From Trema orientale (taxonomy: Eukaryota; Streptophyta; Magnoliopsida; Rosales; Cannabaceae), in assembly GCA_002914845.1 (NCBI GenBank), contig JXTC01000086.1:11051-75050 (forward strand): a stretch of 64,000 nt of DNA, given 5' to 3'. Positions 23,872-37,035 of this stretch are shown here, in pieces; positions within the stretch are counted from its first letter, which is position 1, and each line of letters starts with the position of its first letter. The position numbers were made by a program, and so were the translations under genes. The notes below the pieces were generated by a model. The model did no database searches and was not told where the DNA came from. It was given only the letters and a program-made list of their open reading frames with translations.

Positions 23872-25344
23872 GAAAGATTTTGGTAATATTCTTTAATTTA
23901 TAATTTAATCGTTGAAGACAATGATCCATGTTGGGTTAAGTTGGTTAGTCGAACTCACATCCTTGGTGCAAAGTCATTGTATTTCGGAGGGTATACGTCT
24001 TCATCATGCATTTGTCGAGTCTACATTGAAGTTCATTCACACTGTAAACTTGAAGAGATAACCTCCCGGCCCTGCAAATGGATGATCATAATTTCTGGGT
24101 TTTGCCCAACCTTCTCTTTTTTTGGCTCAATTTTCATATATTTTCTAGAAGGTTAATGGCTGATTTCCTAGGTTCAGTGGTGCAATAGCCAATAAGAATG
24201 TTGATTTTTAAGGAATTTCAAGAAGCAAAGACTTACTAATAATGGAAGTGCTTACTAATAATGGAAGTTATTAAGTCTTTTTCTTTTTGTATCTTATAAA
24301 TGCGAGTTCGTGTAATTCTGAGCTTAAGGTATAAGAAAATACTTTTACCACTAATGAATGTGTTTTGAAGCATCTGGTGTCATTACATTTATATAACCTT
24401 TTACCTTAGTTGTCAGTCTAATAGTGTTAATTACGTATTTGGCATTTATCTTGACAAAAACCTTATAATTTATATTTTGATTTTCTAAGATAATTTGACC
24501 ATTAGCAAATCTAGTGGTGTAAATTTATAATTTTTGAGGATATGTAGTCACTAATAAACTCCTCTTCTATTGTCAGTTCTATTCGCATTAAGTTTTTGTT
24601 ACAAATATAGCACAACCAGAACTACTTTTTACTGTTTTCCTATAAAAACATGTGGCCCTGCCCCCGACGCTTTAGATTTTTCGACTTTACACCAGTTTTC
24701 TTCGAAGTCAGTATTTTACAGCAGAATTTTGTTACTTGGCCATGTAATGCTTTATCAGAGGAGCCACCCCACACGAACTTAAAAGACGAAACTACCATCG
24801 TAAAATGGTGAAACATCCCGTTCTTACACTATCGTGGAAAAAGCCACTGTCGATGAGTGACGATAATACCCTCGAAAAAGTTTGAAAAGACGGTAAGAAA
24901 AAGCCAGCCAACCTGCTCAAGGGGCTCAATTAGTCGGTCACCAATGGAGAAAATGTCATCTTTCTTGTTCATACTCACTCCTTAATATGTATATGATCCA
25001 TATAAATATATATAAATAATCTACCGTGCATGTATTTAGTTATAATATAATCTTTAGTGAATATGTGGGAGAATACAAAAGATGAATAGAAAAGCAAGAA
25101 AAGCCATGAGTGGCTTGCCGCTTTTAGGCTGGAAGTTGTGACCACCAGCCATACCTTTCAAAACCCATTTCCTGTATATTATATTCTTAGGATTCAGGAG
25201 AAAAAAAGAGTTGGATAAAAAGGGTGTGAGCCACTGCTTTTCTGGGTTTTGAAGATCATATCAGTCTCAAAGCTGGTTGTTTCTTTTTTGGGGTCTTAGA
25301 GATCTGAATCAGATTCAAAGCTCTGTTTTCTTAGTTTCCCCCTA
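23872..25344. other. Josephin 3' region, intergenic DNA and reticulon promoter
   Basis: The 3' untranslated region of the Josephin gene probably reaches about 24350. The remainder is AT-rich intergenic DNA. The last 150 bp or so before 25345 should hold the reticulon 5' leader. No other gene was recognised. Confidence 0.45.
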
Positions 25345-27517
25345 ATGGGTTCTTCGGATCGATTGTTTAACAGGCAAAGAAGTGTTCATGAGATCCTCGG
25401 AGGAGGTCTTGGTGAGTCAACTCGATCATCTTCTCTGACTTTTTCCTCCTTTTTCAATTATGGGTATTTGTTAATCCTTGTATTGAAGATCTTCATTAAG
25501 TTTTGATTTAATTGGGAACTGGGATTTTTAAGTGAATGTGGTTCACCATAGTATTTAATATGTACGGAAGCTTTTAACTTGTTCAGCAAGCATTTAATGT
25601 ACGTAATAAGTTGAAGATATATATTGTTATAAAATGCTCCCTTGCATCATGGAACTCTATTTTTATCAATCTGACTAGATTTGATCTAACTAATATGCTT
25701 TCTGGTGATATAATTGGTTTAAAGACTTTCTTGGTTTTTTTTTTTTTATTTTTTTAAGCAGTGGCGGATGTGATTTTGTGGAGACAAAAGAATCTGACTG
25801 TTGGGATATTATTAGTAACTCTAGCTGCTTGGGTGATTTTTGAGAAATCTGGCTATACTTTGTTATCTCTGGTCTCTAGTGTTCTCCTCCTCCTCATTGT
25901 CATTCTCTTCCTCTGGGCTAAATCTGCTGCAATTCTCAACCGGTAATTCTTGAATATTGTTGGTTGTTGGTTGGTGGCATTTCCCCTCCAAGGACATAAT
26001 AAATGTGTTTCTAGAATTGATTGTCTTCATCTTATTTGTAATTGAGCTTGTTTTTCCTGGTTTTAGGACATGATCGTAGCTTTGTATTTATGTCTTCTCC
26101 TCATAGTTATATTGTTAGTTGTTAACTCTACTGTCTTTATCTTGAAAATAAAGTATGGCTCTTCATTCTACTTGTAAGGGTTTTACTTATTTGACATTAA
26201 GCTGTTTACTGGCTGCTTACTTCAGTCTGTATAGAATTGGCACTACAGGCTAAAGTTTGGATCGGTTTCAGGTGCTTAGTTTTCCATGTTGAATGGATGG
26301 TCTTACAGTTTTCATTGTCTAAAAGGGCTATGATCTATCTAGTTTATGACCTAAGTTCTTTGAAAATTTTGAATACTGTAATATTGAATTTCCGAGCTGA
26401 TGTTAGAGGCTTAAGTATGAGAACTATTTCACCATTTAGCAGATGGAAGTGAAGTTGTTTGTATAGGTTGATATCAGTCCAGAAGGCAGTGTTAGTTTCT
26501 TGCATTTTGTTTTTCAGCATTCCCCTGCCAGAAGCAACTGGCATGTATAACTATATGTCTTTATGTTTCACAAGAATTGATTGCAACTATGAGTTATGAC
26601 TATGAGTCTAAGAGATAAAAACTACACCTTTTTTTTTTTCTTTTCTTTGATGGTGTTTAATAGTTTAATATGTTCAATAGACTGCTGACATTTGCATCTT
26701 CTGCTTCCTGATTACTAGTAGTTACCTAATCGGTTTTTAAATTCCTTTTTGGCTTTGATATAATATGGGATCCTTTTCTTTTTCAATATGCCAAAAAACT
26801 TGCACTTAATTGCAGCCTTCTCTGAACAGACCTTCTCCACCCCTGCCACAATTGCATTTGTCAGAAGAAATGGTAAATGAAGCAGCGTCTTTCATCCGCA
26901 CTCGTGTAAACAACTTGCTCTCAGTTTCACAAGATATTGCCCTCGGTAAAGACTCGAGGTTGTTCTTCAAAGTAGCTGGATACCTGTGTCTGATATCTTT
27001 TGTCGGTGCCTTGACTGATTTTCTTACTTTGGCATATACCAGTGAGTTTCAAAGAGTGTGCTTATTTTCTTTGATTTATTTATGTCTTGCTTGGTGACTA
27101 CTACCATTTTCATTCATTTTTTTTTTTCACATATATATAAATAAAATGAATGGTGGAAATCATCTCAAGTTTTTGCTTATAAGAGTCTCCACCGTTCTTT
27201 TGACTTTTTAGAACTAAAAACCACAGATGTTGGTGTTAACTAAGGAAGGCCTATAGTATCAGTTATTAAGAATCTCAGATGTAGAATATGAAAAGAAACT
27301 TCTGAAGAACTTTTCTAGAACGAATTCATTTTTTTCCTCTGTGGCAGGTCTCGTCATTGTTTTAACAATTCCAGCCCTTTATGAGAGATATGAAGATTAT
27401 ATTGACAAGTATATCATACTGGAGTACAGGAAATTGCAGCAATTGTATGCCATGATAGATGAAAAGTGTGTCAGCAAATTGCAAAAGTGGGTTCTGGAGA
27501 AAAGAAAACTTAGTTGA
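25345..27517 (+). CDS. Reticulon-like protein B (ER-shaping)
   Basis: Reticulons wedge hairpins into the ER membrane and keep tubules curved. Coding exons 25345-25411, 25762-25942, 26830-27041 and 27348-27517 join in phase to 209 residues. The N-terminus MGSSDRLFNRQRSVHEILGG is the short cytosolic head of small plant reticulons. The reticulon homology domain follows from about 23: first long hydrophobic hairpin about 37-75 (GILLVTLAAWVIFE to VILFLWAKS), the conserved linker with EEMVNEAASFIRTRVN, then a second hairpin about 125-160 (LCLISFVGALTDF to IVLTIPALYERYEDYID). The C-terminus is charged (EKRKLS). The third exon is placed at the acceptor after TCTGAACAG because the earlier AG would create a stop. 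Closest to the short Arabidopsis group (RTNLB9/RTNLB12) from memory. Confidence 0.92.
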
Positions 27518-28351
27518 TACCCACCCTCTCAAGTTCACATATTTTTATACACCTTTTTTACTCTTTTTTTTATTTATTTATTTTAATTTTTGGGATTTTC
27601 TTCGTTATGAGAAGATCATGGGATGCAAGAAAGTGTCATGATAGCGGAGTGTGAGTTTGTTGTCTTTTTTGGTAAAAAGAGGAATTCCTTTTTGGATTTT
27701 ATCCATTTTTTTACCCTTTAAGACTGAAGGTTTTGATTAGAGAAGTCGTAAGGGCTCTTTGTCTGAGAAACATTGAGAGGAATTAAATGCAAGTTCATCA
27801 TAAGAAATCATTTGTATAAGATGAATAGTTTTGGCTGTGCTTCACCTGATATAATATAAGTTCAACCTATCGTTTTTTTTTTTTTTTTTCCTTCTTTCGA
27901 GGCTGCATGAGGAAAATGTTTATTTGATTTCTGCCCAACATGCCACCAAAGAATTCAGGACGATTGCTAAACATAAAAAATGAAAATAGAAACAAAAAGG
28001 GACTGTGGACATTATTTTTGACATTTATCAAAAGAAGTTACAAAAGAAACTGCAACAGAATTGAGATGACTACATAGAAGATGCTAAATGCTAGCGCACT
28101 GAAAGACCTTTTAAACGAACACAAAAGACGAGATTGATTGCTCTCAGATTAAGGCCATGAAAAACTGAGCCATACGCTAAGTAGAATAAAAGGGCAACAA
28201 AAGAAAAGGAGAGCAAAATGTTTAAAGAACACATGAAGATGCTCCCAGAAGAGACTATAGACTAATTGATAGAAGTTCATGTGACAAAAAAATAAAAGTA
28301 ACATTAATCACAAAATGAAAAGGGTAAAAGAATCCAGAGGGCAAATAGTCT
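27518..28351. other. Converging 3' regions of the reticulon and HAKAI genes
   Basis: Two genes end tail to tail here. The stretch contains poly-T at about 27874-27889 and no other gene. It should consist largely of both 3' untranslated regions. Confidence 0.5.
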
Positions 28352-30787
28352 CTAGTCCTGGCCACTTCCGAAGCTTTCACGGTTCTCGTGTTGCCATCCA
28401 TAGCTTTGTCCGTCTCGGCCTATATCACCCGAATAGTACTTGCGTTTCATATGTGACGTGTGAGGGGGTGGGGGAGGTGGAGGAAGTTGCATGGGCTGCG
28501 GCGCTAATATACCCTTGCCATCCCTAGGATCCGCCGGATTACCATCCTGCAATGGTTCCATCACTTTGTTGGCCATAGGCGTGGGAGGGCCTCCTGGGTT
28601 CCGTCCAAATTCTCCTGGATAATATGGAACCTTTCCTTGAGAGTCTGACAAGTTAGTGAAACTATCTTGACCTCCTTGCGGATGTTCAAAAGGCATACCG
28701 ACCTGTCCTGCATTCCATGGTTGATGATAGTTAGCTGGGAGATTGGTGTTCCCTGCAGAACCTGGTGGAAAACCCAACAATGACCCTTGTTCTGATCCTG
28801 CTTCTGGTGCTGAATCCTGGCGTGCCATATCATAAGGAGCACCATAAAATGCTTGGGATCCATCGCCCGGGAAAGGAGGATAACCAAACGGTACGGAGCG
28901 ATTCAGCATCTGGTTTGAGTTGACTGGCCCCATGTAGTTGGGTGGCTGAATGGCATGCATGGGTGGATATTCAGGGAAGGGAGTCTCAGACATATTTCCT
29001 TGTTGCTTTTCTGAATACAGACCTGGTTCCTGCTTTGGAGCACCTGGTGAGTCAAAGTTTTGTTGTTGGAAGGGGTTGTGAGGACCGGGCCTATCAAAGC
29101 CTTGGGGTCGGTAGTCTGGTTGCGGCTCTGATTGATTATTCTGTACTTGACCAAAAGCTTGATGTGGTTTGGGCGGTATCATTGCCCTTGGCACTGATTG
29201 TTCCCTTGTCTGCTGACGACGAGCTTTGTCTTCTCGATCTTGAACTTGTGAGTTTGAACCAGGAGACAAGCCTGACCTGAGTGTCGCTCGGATGTTAGAA
29301 TCAGATACAGAAGATTGTTTGACGCACTGAACTTCCGAATCATTATTATCTTCTTTCTCCACATTTGACTGAAGAAGCTCAGCATGGTTCTCGTGGATAT
29401 GAGATTCAAAGTCAGTCCTCTTCAAGAAAGACTTGAGGCAGTGAGGGGCTGCACAGATGAAAATACCCTCCATAATTTTGATCGTTTGAATCTTCTGAAT
29501 TCGTTCATCACAACTGCGAAACAAATATCAGAAAGCAAGATGCTTAGGTGATTCATTAGTTACCAATACTAATTCTTTAAAAGAATAGCTTATTTTTTTA
29601 TTTCCTTCTCAAATGAGTAGCCACACTAGTATCAACTATTTTAGACTAAAGAACAACAAGAGTTCTTATTATAACAGGACTTAAAAGTTTTTGTTTTTCT
29701 TGGTACGTGTGTTTGCTTGCTTCTGTAATAGGATTTAGAGTTATCCAGTAACAATCTAAATCACCAAGATAACTTTTGAAGACCCCAAATCATATTGTAC
29801 GATACCATGTTTGGGAGTCTTTATGTAGTTTCTTTAAGGAGCATGCAAACATGAAGTAAATAGACCTAGATTCTATACGGTATATTCTATCCTAGATACA
29901 GATCCTCATTTCTCAACATTATATCTCACCTTGTTTGGAGCAGCTTAGTGAAAACACAGGTTATCACTTAGCACTCAAACTAATATCCACAATGAGTGCA
30001 TATTTAATTATTTATTCTCCAAAAAAAACAAAAAAAAAAATCCATCATGATAGAAATATGAATATATGCAACTATTATGAATATATGCAACTTGTAAGTA
30101 GACTGTAGAGGACCTCCTCAATTAAGCATAAATCATCAAAATAACATGCAATAATAGTCAAGGCAATTTGAACAGAGACTAACGGAAATCCCATGTACAA
30201 AAAGCCAAGAAAAGAATCTTGCAAGCAGGAAGAAAATAATAGCTAGCAGAATGATGTGCATGATTTATTTTAATGAAAGTTCAGAGAGCTTACAGATAGC
30301 AGATTGAATCACTCCTAGCACAATCCAGACAGAAGGCATGCTCACAGGGACTCTGCAAGTAGTTAAACTTGTTAATAATGGTCTATAGAATCACTTCTCA
30401 ACTTTTATTCTCCACTACTCTGAGACTCTGAGTAACAGTTAGACAGAAAATTAATATTGGAGAGAATGAAACGATTAAAAGCACATGAATTTAAAAGGAA
30501 CAAAAAAAAAAAAAAAGAAGACAATGTACCAGGCGTCCATAAATTGCTATTGGGAAATCACAGCGAACACAGAAGTGGACACGTTCCCCAAGCTGGCGAC
30601 GGGACCTCCGACCTACAGTCTTGACAAGCGAAGCAGCAATTGCTGCACCGATACCCTTTGCTACAGGAAGATCAGCAAGCACTAAGTGATCAGGGCATGC
30701 AACAGTGACCGTGTCCACTGGTAAGGGTTTCGCCCCTCCAGCACCATCCGCAGATGGGGTCTTGCTAAGCCGGATCTGAAGCATCAT
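28352..30787 (-). CDS. HAKAI: HAKAI-type RING E3 ubiquitin ligase
   Basis: HAKAI is an E3 ligase that in plants and animals is an accessory part of the mRNA m6A methyltransferase complex in the nucleus. Exons 30530-30787, 30294-30352 and 28352-29513 join in phase to 492 residues. A RING finger is split over all three exons: Cys73, Cys76, Cys89, His91, Cys94, Cys97, Cys104, Cys107. A Cys2His2-like finger follows (Cys126, Cys131, His144 or His146, His149: CAAPHCLKSFLKRTDFESHI), the arrangement that defines the HAKAI dimer domain. The rest (about 160-492) is low-complexity, rich in Pro, Gln, Gly and Asn, ending with a PPPPPPP stretch near 462. It is longer than my recollection of the Arabidopsis protein, owing to this tail. 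The start has two adjacent Met codons (30787 or 30784). Confidence 0.93.
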
Positions 30788-30952
30788 TCACCTTAATCTC
30801 ACCCCTTTCTTCCGACCGTTTCCCCCTCTTTGGCTTCAAATTTTTTACTTAAGTTGCACAACTGCAAAACCTGAAGAAGCACTAAAAGATGGTCAATCAT
30901 CACGAAAAAACTAGAAAATATAAGCAGGGCAGCCATGGATTATTTATGTGAA

Positions 30953-30990
<38 letters not shown>

Positions 30991-31268
30991 CCATTAAAAG
31001 CGCGAGGAAACCCAACAAAGTTCCCAAATTGAGCTTTTTAAAGTTCAGTAAAAGCATAGCACAATGTCCCGAATAAGAATTCCATGGTGATGGATCTTAG
31101 TAGAGCAAACTGTACGCAATTCCACGAACCCAGAAATAAATCGAAGAGTTCCACCATCAACAATTCAATATAAGCAAAATCGATATTTGAGTCATCTTCT
31201 AGAAAACCCTAGTCTTCCTAGAGACCTATTCTATAAAATTGTTCGAGCCCAACAAACCATAATTGAAA

Positions 31269-31301
<33 letters not shown>

Positions 31302-31942
31302 GAAGGAAGTTAGCGTTGTAATAACAGATGGTTAACTAAAAAGAAGCAGAAAAAGGAAGCTCACCAGAAAATGAGAAAAATGGGTCTGTGGATTCGATAC
31401 TTCACCGGCGTTTTTGTGTGGCTTCTCGTCTCAGAAACGCTTGCTGGGTTTTGATTTGAACAAACACCCTCGATATCGCTAGCTTTTGGTCTTTTTACGC
31501 AACGAGAACTACTTGTCTCAAACGACAAGTATACAATTTGTGCCTAAGAATAGGATATATGCGCTAGTGACTCGTTACTCGTCCGATTTCAGCCGTTGAT
31601 TGGGCGTGAATTTTGATCAATGGATATGATGAAAGATACATTGTAACTTATCAGATCACAGCAGTTGGTTGCGGTCGTTTCCTTAATAGGTTATGATTAC
31701 GATACGTAAGTTGTTGGATCACAGCTGCCGTTGATTGTAGTGAGCTCCATAATAAATTACGAGACTTAATACAGAATTTGTCGGATCATTTAATTAATGA
31801 TTTCTATAATAAGATTAAAAAACATCTATAGTCCTTAAATTATGACCCTTCTACTTTTCAAAATTCCAATTCAAGGATTTTATTTTCAAATCCAATCCAA
31901 TTTATTATAAGTTAGAAGATTTGATCGGTCCGTCACCTTTCT
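30788..31942. other. HAKAI upstream region
   Basis: Sequence upstream of HAKAI on the minus strand, probably with a 5'UTR and intron up to about 31440. It contains a poly-A run of about 30 bases (30957-30986) and an (AT)n microsatellite (about 31269-31294). No additional gene is seen. Confidence 0.45.
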
Positions 31943-32346
31943 TTATGTTTTGTTTGGTAAGAGGGAAGAGTGGAAGGATGAAGAAGGATAGAGTGGAAGG
32001 ATGGAGAGAGATAGAGGGAGAGATAAATTCTTGTGTTTGGTAAGAATGATGCAGAGAGGGAGAAGAGAGGTGAACGGGCTAAGTCTCTCTTCCTCTTTGG
32101 ATGGATTGGAGTGAAAGAGGAAAAAAAAGAAAGTGTAATGGCAACTTTACCATCCAAAGAGTTATTAAAAAAAAAAAGGGTAAATATAGAAATTTTATAA
32201 TTAAATACTCTTTATCTTTTTTGCTCTTCATTCTTAATACCAAACAACTTAAGGGTTGTCACATTCCTTTCTATTTTTTTGCGTTTTCCATCATTCTTAA
32301 CCTCTCCATCCTTCCTATTCTTCTTCCCTCTTATCAAACATAGTGT
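31943..32346. mobile_element. Foldback MITE, AG/CT-rich
   Basis: The left end reads TTTGGTAAGAGGGAAGAG and the right end its near-complement CTTCCCTCTTATCAAA; inner parts also pair (GGATGGAGAG / CTCTCCATCC). The interior is purine-rich on one side and pyrimidine-rich on the other. Exact termini and target duplication could not be settled, so the superfamily is open. Confidence 0.55.
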
Positions 32347-33374
32347 AAGAGTTATATAAATTGTGTATATTTTTTCCTTCTTTTTTTTCTCTTTTTGTGT
32401 GATTTTTTTTTTCTTGAATGGAGTGAAAGAGAAAAATGTAAGCCATTTTTTTTTCCTTCTTCTATAGAACTTGACTCCATCTTCTTCGAAATCCTTGCCT
32501 CCATAGCTTTCTAACTCACTAGAGAGGGAGATTTTTTTTGAATCTCTCTCCAATGGGAATTTTCTTTTATATTTTTGCCTTAAAAACCTTCGGCATATGT
32601 GAAAGCCTTTGTACGTTAGATATAGATTTATGGTATTTTGTCTCACCTAATCTTGTATGAGTTTTGTTTGTTTATTTTTTTGTATGAGTTTTGGTGGCAT
32701 TCTTCTAAATTTAAAGTTTTTGAGATCCAAATTTGAAAGATTTTTACATTGCCAATAATCGTTTTTTCGCAATAGATTCATCTTTGTATTAATATAAGGA
32801 ATCAACTCCAATGGTAGAGGACGATTTGAATAAGCCGGAAAGATACATTATATGGAGCTCTAATATGTCTCTTTGCAAATTTATGTGCACATTAACTGTT
32901 CATGTTTTGTGCACAGTCTATTTCTCTCTGTATTCGTCTAACATAATCTTTAATTTGGACTTTTTTTACTGATATAGATTATTTATAACATGAATTTTGG
33001 TTTAATAATAATTGATACTTATTTATATTTGGCTACATAAAATTTTGAAACTGTTTGTGATATCAGGATGGTGTAATACTTTCCAATACTTCACTTGTAA
33101 TGGATTAAATATAACAATTACAGAGCCAAAAAAGAAAATTTTGACTTTTACACCATAAATCTTAACAAAGAGAAATTCACAATTCCCATTTGAATAACAA
33201 TTATTTTGAGCTTATAAGTTCAATAATTAAAGAGTTTATCTTGAAGAATCTTCTTTCAATCTTAGCAAAACGAGAGAAAGACAATGGCTTAAGGCATTAT
33301 TATTCCATTTCCTTAGCTATAGGCTCTATCCCTTGCAAATGCCAAATTGTTGGCTTAGATTATCTCCTCAAGAC
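32347..33374. other. Intergenic, UCP 3' flank
   Basis: AT-rich DNA with T runs. The part nearest 33374 is the 3' untranslated region of the uncoupling protein gene. No further gene is recognised. Confidence 0.45.
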
Positions 33375-36336
33375 TCAAGATGACTCTATACTTCTGACAA
33401 ATTTCTTGGCCTGTCATCAAAACAACATCATAATGAATAAGTAATCAAAAAAAAAGGGTCAGTTTAGTTATATATAGCATCCATACCAATTAGTTCTACA
33501 GTACGAAACTTAACGTAGCAAGTGTAAAGAGCAAATGGGAACAAAAACCTTATTACCATTGAGAGTGATCTACTTCTAACTCATACCTGTTCTAGCGTTA
33601 AAAACATAACCACATTCCAGGTTCCTAGCCGTCCAAAATTTGGTATGAAACCCTTATAAAAAGCAAGAGGGCCCTGCAAACAACAGATGCTAAAAGTTCA
33701 ATATCATTTCTTAAAGCCTAAGCAGAAATTGGCAAAAATAAAATAAAATACAATCGGGAAAAAGAGACATACATCATTCTTCAAAGTTTTGACGAAACAG
33801 TCAAGTGTGCTTTTGTAAGAAGGATCACCCATCATTCTCGACTTAACCTGAAAAAGAACGTAAAAAAATCGCGCAATAAAAACTAGTTTAGTACAAATAT
33901 TTTTGCTGAGAAGTTTAGTAAAAAAAAAACCAGAAGAAAATAGGCAACTAGGACTTTTACTCCATATTAATTGAAATCAAGTTTTAGTACTGTATATTTT
34001 CACCTGACTGGATCCCAAAGGATCACCATCAATCATGTATGTTTGCCCTATAGTTGTGAAGACTATTTTACTATTTTTATAGATTAGAGATTGATAGAGT
34101 CTCATATAAATAAACAATATTGCAAGTAATGGGAAACAAAAATAACAGCAGAACAAAATTAATTCTACGTGTCCCGGCCACCACAATGTGATACAGATTA
34201 ACTATCAATGAAAACCAGATATAAGTAATTTCTGAAGTAGAGAAATGCAAATGTAGATACTTACCACATCAACGGGAGAACCAAAACAGACAGCAAAGAA
34301 ACCTGCCCCCAGACCAGCAAGAAGATGAGTAACAACATTATCTGTAAACCCTGGAATTTTCAAAATTGTCTGCATTGACATAATATAATTCAGAAACAGC
34401 GAAAACATTTATACTGGAAAAGAAAAGAGAAGAAGAATTCTAGAACACAAGAAGGTACCTGCTTCACTTGATCATAGCTAGCAAGCTCAGCAGCATTTAT
34501 AATAGCATTTCTTGCTACGTTGGGTCCAATCCCAGTCCATAGGGCCCCAAAACCTTCCTAAGAATCAGAAACAAGTTGGACAAAAGGAAGAAGTTAGAAA
34601 AAGAAATAAAACTGTATGGAGCCAAATTGTCAAGCTCAGATCCACAACCTGTCTGATGATGGTGGAATAAGCATTCAGTGCTCCAGAATAGCGTCTTGGC
34701 ACCCCAGGAGGCAGCTTTCCTTCAGCTTGAAGTCTAACTTTGACAAGATCAGTTGGATTTGCAACTGTAATCGCTAGAGCACCTATTTTGAAGACAAGCA
34801 TCCACGTGACAAAGAATCAAAGGAAAGAAAGAAATTTTAAGAGAAAGAAAGGAACTTTTGATTGAAAGATAAAATACCCACTATATCACAAAAAATACTA
34901 AAATGCGAAAAAGTACAGTGCCCGTAAAATTAATAATTTATAAGCATGCAAAATTTTTCTCACCAGTTGTTAATGCAGCCAGTATTTTCTTGGTTAAAGG
35001 AACATCTCCAACAAAGTCTTTTCCTACATATAAGGTCTTAACCTGTCAAGTCCACAATTCATAAGATGGTGTCAGATGTCAGCACAGATAAAAATTAATT
35101 AAAGTTAATGTGAAGAAAACACCAAAGACCTACAGGCTCATATAATCCAACTCTTAAGCCTCCAAACAGGCACTGCCTATGTAATCCGGGTACAATGCCT
35201 TTCCATAGTGCTGTTAGACCTTCTTCCCTTGCAATGGTACCAACTGTGCCCAGCATACCCCTGTATTTTGGCAAGGCGACTCCATCCCCGGCAACGGCTG
35301 TCTTTTGGAGTTGAAGCCTAACTTTAGCAGTGTCCAAAGGAATACTAATAATCTGCGTCAAGTTCAAACACAGGTTCTTAACTAAAAGGGCTACAGCTAA
35401 CAAATGAATTGCGCAAACAAACAAACAAAAAAAAAAAAGTGAGAAAAAGAACATTTGTCAGATTGCAAATAGTTGTTCAGTTTTTCTTCGAGGAACTAAG
35501 TTTTCATTATAAAAAGCTCAAAGCTTTCATTTTTACAGTTTCCCCAAGAGTAAACTTCAGCAATAAATAATGACAAACAACTAGACCAAAATACAGTTTT
35601 ATCTAAACCCTTTTAAAAATGCTCTTTGAAAGAACAAGAAACTTCTGTTCACCGCCCATCAAGCTAAATGGTGCCGATTTTCCGAGTAATTATTTTATTT
35701 TATTTTTTTATCAACAGTCAAATAATCCTAATTTGCAAGAACTGAGAAAAAGGCATTAACAGACATATCAATCTCACAGCATCTTATAAACCAGTCCCAC
35801 CTTATATCACCATCCATAAGATCGTGATCAATGATCAGAACAAGCAAAACTGAACAAGAAGATAGAATATAGTCGATATCTCATATTATGCTTCGAACTT
35901 AATCAATTTGCAAATCTAATGGCAACCCAAATAGCTTATGTATTCAGAATTTCTCATCAACTAGTGGAAAAAGCTCGTAACTCACAGAAGCCAACTGGGT
36001 TTGGCTCAAATCTTACAAAGTAACACCATATATTTAAAAAATAAAAAAAAAAATAGAAAAAAGTCGTTGGCTTGTGAAAATTGTCCCAAACAAGAAGAAA
36101 AGTAGATCGAAACCAAAGAATTTGAACCCAAATAAAAAAGAAAAAGACATGAAAAACATGAGAATGTTTAGAGTTTTTTCAGAGTTGGATGAGTGATGGG
36201 GTGTTACAACTCACATTACATTTGATGAGTCATTAGTAAGAGGTTGATTTACCTCGGCCGTACAAGCGGCGAAAGCACTACTGGCGAAAGTTCCAGCGAA
36301 AGAAATGTTGGATTTGGGGTTGTGATCAGCCACCAT
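33375..36336 (-). CDS. UCP1: Plant mitochondrial uncoupling protein (UCP1/PUMP1)
   Basis: A mitochondrial carrier of the inner membrane; plant UCP1 dissipates the proton gradient and can exchange dicarboxylates and amino acids. Exons: 36253-36336, 35134-35352, 34964-35042, 34649-34782, 34459-34557, 34265-34369, 33773-33847, 33587-33673 and 33375-33410, joined in phase to 305 residues, the usual plant length. Each of the three carrier repeats shows its signature: [11 protein letters not shown] (repeat 1), [11 protein letters not shown] (repeat 2), SPVDVVKSRMM (repeat 3). Other landmarks are [26 protein letters not shown] and [16 protein letters not shown]. The last exon codes only [11 protein letters not shown]. 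Exon 2 begins IIS where related proteins usually have VCT, a small oddity at the splice junction. A TATATATATAGAG motif on the minus strand (about 36433-36445) lies about 100 bp before the start. Confidence 0.96.
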
Positions 36337-36837
36337 TTTTTTTTCCCCTTCCCTTTTTTTTTTTTTTTTTGGAGAGAGATGACCCAACTCAGAACCAACC
36401 AAGGACTAGAAAACGATCAAGACTATTAGGGCTCTATATATATACCCATATATGGCAAACTGGGTTTCGAAGAATGGGAATCTCGGGAAATGGAACCCCA
36501 AATCGCTGGTTGCGCAATTTGGTCCTTTTCCCACCTTCTGCCTCCTTTCCTTCTTTTTTTTGTTTTGTTTTGTTTTTTTTTTTTTTTGGGGGCCCTTTTA
36601 AAGCTGTGTTTCGAGTTTAATGTGTTATGAGTTTTTATACTCTGTTCGGTTTCGTCTTGCTTGCCTTTTTAGACATTTGCAATTTTGGATTGTCTCGTCT
36701 GTGGTCGGTTCTTCTGGTTCGTGGTGCAATTTCCATATTTCTCCCTGTTGTGGTTCGCCACGTGCACATACAGAATAGTAACTTTTATTTCAGGAAGTAC
36801 GTGTACAGAATGGTTTACGCTTGTGTAGGTATTATCT

Positions 36838-37019
36838 TTTTTTTTTTTATAATAAAAAGAGCGGATGAGATCCCTGTGGTGGGTCACTTCCCAGAGTCAC
36901 CCCCATTCGATTGGGCTCCCAAGGGCGATGTGGGGGCTCGAACTCAAGATCTCACTATCTCTAAATAAGAGAAGGCCTTAAGTTCAAGCTCATTGCCACT
37001 TCGACCACCCTCTTGGGAG
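36838..37019 (-). mobile_element. tRNA-derived SINE with 16-bp target duplication
   Basis: On the minus strand the head carries a pol III A-box-like GGTGGTCGAAGTGGC and, further on, the B-box-like GAGTTCGAGCCCC. The element ends in an A/T-rich tail containing an A11 run. It is flanked by direct repeats TGTGTAGGTATTATCT (36822-36837) and TGTGTGGGTATTATCT (37020-37035), differing at one base. Length (about 180 bp), promoter boxes and long target duplication fit a tRNA-related SINE mobilised by a LINE enzyme. Confidence 0.85.
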
Positions 37020-37035
37020 TGTGTGGGTATTATCT

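Noticed and set aside
28942..29280. 112-residue plus-strand frame over HAKAI
   Set aside because: Antisense shadow of the low-complexity tail.
33977..34060. Apparent duplicate of UCP exon 7 inside an intron ([10 protein letters not shown])
   Set aside because: Only a GDP match and a GT donor; no acceptor or frame supports it, while the real exon 7 is at 33773-33847.
36369..36968. Plus-strand frames near the UCP promoter and SINE
   Set aside because: Low-complexity or SINE-derived translations without a domain.
36893..37015. Possible tRNA gene
   Set aside because: Box A and B motifs exist, but no cloverleaf could be drawn and the long target duplications show a SINE.
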